Source: Planctomycetota bacterium
GTDB lineage: Bacteria > Planctomycetota > Phycisphaerae > UBA1845
Assembly: GCA_016200265.1 (NCBI GenBank)
Contig: JACQFE010000047.1
Coordinates: forward strand, 1-64,000
DNA length: 64,000 nt
Direction: 5' to 3'
A model generated the notes under the pieces. That model did no database searches, was not told the DNA's origin, and saw only the letters and a program-made list of their open reading frames with translations. Below are positions 61,249 to 64,000 of this stretch, piece after piece; within the stretch, counting starts at the first letter, position 1, and the number at the start of each line of letters is the position of its first letter. The position numbers and the translations under genes are program-made.

Positions 61249-62832
61249 TCAGCCTTCGACTTTTAATCGCAGCGGCGTGTTGAGGATCGGGCCGAGGGAT
61301 TCGGCCGGGCCGGAATTCCAGCGGCCGAAGAAGCTGCGCAGAATAATACCGACGCGATAGAAATGTCTTCGCCAGTCGAAGTTTCCACTGAACAAAGCGA
61401 ATACACCCTTGGAAAGAATGCCCGCGCGAAGCATTCGCATTTTCGTTTTTTCGCTGATGCCTAGCGGCGACAGGTCAATGCCGAGGTAATCCTTGTTGCG
61501 GTTCCAGTTGTCGAGCACGAGCGCGGACGACGGCAGGCCATGGCGCTCCACGATCTCCTGCAGCGGAGCGCCGGGCATGGGCGTGGCGATCGACCAGGTC
61601 ATGTAGTGCATTCGACGCAGGAAAAACTGCTTCCACACCCACCAGAGCGAATGCCGAATTTCGCGCGGCGTTTCGAATTGCAACTCGCCCTTCGTCTCCC
61701 AAAGCTGGAATGCCATCATAAACAGCAGCACGCGAATCTTATGCTTCTTCAGGAATTTGAGGCAGCGCTCGGTCTGTTCGACGGTGATCTTCTTTTCGAT
61801 GCCATCGAGCACGCGATCGTTGGCGCTCTCCACGCCAAGATGAACGAGCCACATGTTCATGCGTTTGAACAATTCGGCCAGCTCGTCGTCGATCTTGTCG
61901 GCGCGAAGATTCGATTGGAAGAATAGATCTGTGTGGCCGAGGTCGGCGATCGCGCGGCAGACTTCTTTCGCCCACGGCAGCGTCACGTTGATCTCGTCGC
62001 TGACGATTTTGATTTCGCGAACGCCGAGTTGATACAGCCAATCCACTTCGCGAGCGATGTTTTCCGGCGAGCGCATTCGAACAAACGGCTTGGCCGCGCG
62101 CCAGACGGGAAGCGAGCAAAACGTGCATTTGTACGGGCAGCCGCGGCTGATCACAATGCAAGTCTGCTTGTCGGATTGACAATAATGCTGACCGACGAAC
62201 TTCGAAAAGTCGATGCGGTCCCAGGCCATGAACGGAAGTTCGTCCAGGTTTTCGTACGCTCGCGGCTTGGCCGTTCGTAGCGGACCATCGGGCGTGCGAA
62301 TGAGCAAGCCCGGAATCTGCGAGAAATCGCGACCGCCATAAATCATTTCGTTGATGATGTCGGCCAGGGTCATTTCGCCTTCGCCGATGCAGACGATGTC
62401 GGCCAGCGATTTTCCCATTACTTCTTCAGGCACGGATGTCGGATGCGGCCCGCCTGCGATCAACAGCACGTCGGGGTATTTCCGCTTGATCGCGTTGATT
62501 GTCTCGTGGGCATTCCGCTGCGTGAGGAACGCATAGCTCAATCCATAGATTTGCGGTCGAATTTCTTCGATGACTCGCAAATGATCCTCCACCGTGTGGA
62601 ATTGATCGAGGAAGATGATGTCGTCATCACTAAGCGGCGTGGCTTCACGCACATACGAAATCAATTGCAGAATGCCGAGATTTGGGTAGGCCTTGTCGTA
62701 GTCGTCGGTCTGCGCCGGCGGATCGGCGAGAATGATCTTGAACGGCGTGATCCGGTCGCGTGACGCGGCCTCGGCGCGCGGATCATGAGTTCCGGTGTCC
62801 GGTCGAGAAATGATGTCGAGCGAAATTGTCAA
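61249..62832 (-). CDS. B12-binding domain radical SAM protein
   Basis: 527 residues from TTG 62832 (weak start, but no ATG precedes the conserved part). Residues about 30-190 are a cobalamin-binding-like Rossmann domain (ILADPPAQ, LLIAGGPHPTSVPEEVM). The radical SAM core follows with the iron-sulfur ligands CPYKCTFC (Cys232, 236, 239), IKIVSDEINVTLPWAKEV and HLGVESANDRVLDGI. The C-terminal about 130 residues are basic and aromatic. Members carry out methyl transfer or ring rearrangements in lipid or cofactor synthesis; the substrate is unknown. It follows gatB after 156 bases. Confidence 0.85.
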   Translation of the reverse strand: MTISLDIISRPDTGTHDPRAEAASRDRITPFKIILADPPAQTDDYDKAYPNLGILQLISYVREATPLSDDDIIFLDQFHTVEDHLRVIEEIRPQIYGLSYAFLTQRNAHETINAIKRKYPDVLLIAGGPHPTSVPEEVMGKSLADIVCIGEGEMTLADIINEMIYGGRDFSQIPGLLIRTPDGPLRTAKPRAYENLDELPFMAWDRIDFSKFVGQHYCQSDKQTCIVISRGCPYKCTFCSLPVWRAAKPFVRMRSPENIAREVDWLYQLGVREIKIVSDEINVTLPWAKEVCRAIADLGHTDLFFQSNLRADKIDDELAELFKRMNMWLVHLGVESANDRVLDGIEKKITVEQTERCLKFLKKHKIRVLLFMMAFQLWETKGELQFETPREIRHSLWWVWKQFFLRRMHYMTWSIATPMPGAPLQEIVERHGLPSSALVLDNWNRNKDYLGIDLSPLGISEKTKMRMLRAGILSKGVFALFSGNFDWRRHFYRVGIILRSFFGRWNSGPAESLGPILNTPLRLKVEG

Positions 62833-62988
62833 ACCAATGACACCGTTCTTAATAGGTCAAAATTCATTTGCTCGCTGATTCAGCGCAATCCGCAGCGCGA
62901 CGAATGAGTGGTTTATCGGTATTACTGCGACGCGGGTCGATTCATGGAGATTGCTGACGCAAGGCTATCGGACGTGAAATCAAGTCTC

Positions 62989-64000
62989 TTATGGTTGCTG
63001 AAGTCGTTCCTCGATCAATTTCCCCACCAACTTCGGGTCGGCTTTGCCGCCGGAGAGTTTCATAACCTGGCCGCGGAGAAAGCCGATGGCGGCCTGCATT
63101 TTTTTTGGGTTGGTTCGGGCGTCGCTGACGGCCTGCTGATTGGCGGCAAAGGCCTCATCGACCCAGCGGGCGGTGGCGTCGGCGTCTTGTACTTGAACGA
63201 GGCCGAGTTCTTTGGCCAAGGCAGATGGGCAATTTGAGCGAGTGAGCATTGCATCGGCAAGCTGATTGGCCGCTGTCTTGTTGACAGTGCCTTCGGCTGT
63301 CATTTTGGCGAGTTCTGCGATTCGCGCGGCCTCGACGCCGAGTTCCGTAACCGCAACGCCGCGATCGTTGGCGTGTTTGAGCCATACGTTCACGAATTGC
63401 TTGCCGGCGATTTCGGCCGGGCCGCCGAGCTTGATGACTTCGTCGAACAGGTCGGCTGTCGGACGATGTTCGACAATCGTTTCGGCATCCTTCATTGAAA
63501 GTCCATATTCGCTCGCAAATCGCCGTCGCCGCTGCACAGGTCGCTCGACAAGCTGGGCGCGAATTGAGCCGAGCGTCTCGTCGCTGAGTTGAACGGGCAG
63601 CAGATCGGGATCGGGAAAATAACGGTAGTCGTGAGCGGCCTCTTTGCCGCGCTGAAATTCAGTGACGCCGCGATCCGCGTCCCAACCGCGATTCTCGTTG
63701 GACGCCTTCCCAATCACGTAATCGTTGTTCTCTTCCCACACTGCAACCTGTCGCTCGATTTCATAGGAAATCGCCTGACGAACGAATTTGAAACTGTTGA
63801 TGTTCTTGACCTCGGCAATGGGCGTGCGGTATTCGCGACCGTTGTGCTCGATGGCGACATTTACATTCGGCTCGAAACGCATGTGGCCTTTTTGCATGTC
63901 GGCCTCACTCACGCCGAGATGCCGCACCAGCCGCTGCAACTCAACGCAGAAGGCATAGGTGTCGTCCGCCGACGCGAGGTCCGGCTCAGTAACGATTTCG
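62989..64000 (-). CDS. gatB: Asp-tRNA(Asn)/Glu-tRNA(Gln) amidotransferase subunit B, 5' end outside
   Basis: The frame is open to the right edge; the part in the window encodes about 337 C-terminal residues. It begins ...EIVTEPDLASADDTYAFCVE and continues with RLVRHLGVSEADMQKGHMRF EPNVNVAI, NINSFKFVRQAISYEIERQV and RYFPDPDLLPVQLSDE, then the tail with KTAANQLADAMLTR and GFLRGQVMKLSGGKADPKLV. This matches the GatB kinase-like and tRNA-binding regions. GatB activates the mischarged tRNA in the GatCAB complex. The catalytic N-terminal part is outside the window. Confidence 0.95.
   Translation of the reverse strand, partial: EIVTEPDLASADDTYAFCVELQRLVRHLGVSEADMQKGHMRFEPNVNVAIEHNGREYRTPIAEVKNINSFKFVRQAISYEIERQVAVWEENNDYVIGKASNENRGWDADRGVTEFQRGKEAAHDYRYFPDPDLLPVQLSDETLGSIRAQLVERPVQRRRRFASEYGLSMKDAETIVEHRPTADLFDEVIKLGGPAEIAGKQFVNVWLKHANDRGVAVTELGVEAARIAELAKMTAEGTVNKTAANQLADAMLTRSNCPSALAKELGLVQVQDADATARWVDEAFAANQQAVSDARTNPKKMQAAIGFLRGQVMKLSGGKADPKLVGKLIEERLQQP

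Noticed and set aside
1..64000. tRNA or rRNA genes
   Set aside because: No cloverleaf with GGTTCGAATCC-type arm or rRNA-like stretch was found by eye outside coding regions.

Overview
The window reads as chromosomal DNA of a planctomycete-like bacterium (PVC group, perhaps Phycisphaerae-related). This is inferred from family content, not from a phylogeny. Pointers are large secreted Cys-rich proteins, an IPTL-CTERM and a PEP-CTERM sorting tail, three soluble-to-transmembrane Ser/Thr kinases plus a truncated fourth, an ECF sigma factor with a long Cys-containing tail, an FHA protein, and an oversized UvrA with three ATPase modules. No rRNA, tRNA, CRISPR array or recognisable transposase was seen.

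Layout. 1-2849: a large secreted Cys-rich protein running off the left edge. 3-7 kb: a small membrane protein behind a good sigma-54 promoter match, an SGNH hydrolase, and a LemA/TPM/hypothetical operon. 7.3-17 kb: housekeeping and exported genes (pheS, IPTL-CTERM protein, class V aminotransferase, ZIP transporter, glutathione-peroxidase-like protein, tatD, mnmG). 17.2-21 kb: a signalling run of HTH-receiver, HDOD-histidine kinase and a degenerate receiver. 21-22.4 kb: a propeller-like orphan gene bracketed by inverted repeats, then panD. 22.6-32.8 kb: two large receptor-type kinases around a sortilin-like BNR protein, then a kinase fragment. 33-44 kb: a minus-strand run of dxs, a polyprenyl synthase gene, adk, a UDP-glucuronate decarboxylase gene, hicAB and the giant uvrA. 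43.8-48.7 kb: a possible two-gene defence cassette, Zn-ribbon proteins, trmB, recO and an LpxL-like protein. 49-54.6 kb: FHA, kinase and ECF sigma genes. 54.9-64 kb: a holin-like protein, an ABC-GNAT fusion, tandem PEP-CTERM genes, a DUF2079-like protein, birA, a small conserved protein, a B12-radical SAM protein and the C-terminal part of gatB.

The most unusual theme is short dispersed repeats. They fill the intergenic gaps and also sit in frame inside genes, mostly at domain junctions: uvrA (four places), mnmG, the 1295-residue kinase, the FHA gene, the ABC-GNAT gene and the 3' end of pheS. Several genes also have -10-like boxes so close to the start codon that leaderless transcripts are likely. 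All coordinates and motifs come from reading the sequence; family names come from motif recognition without database searches.
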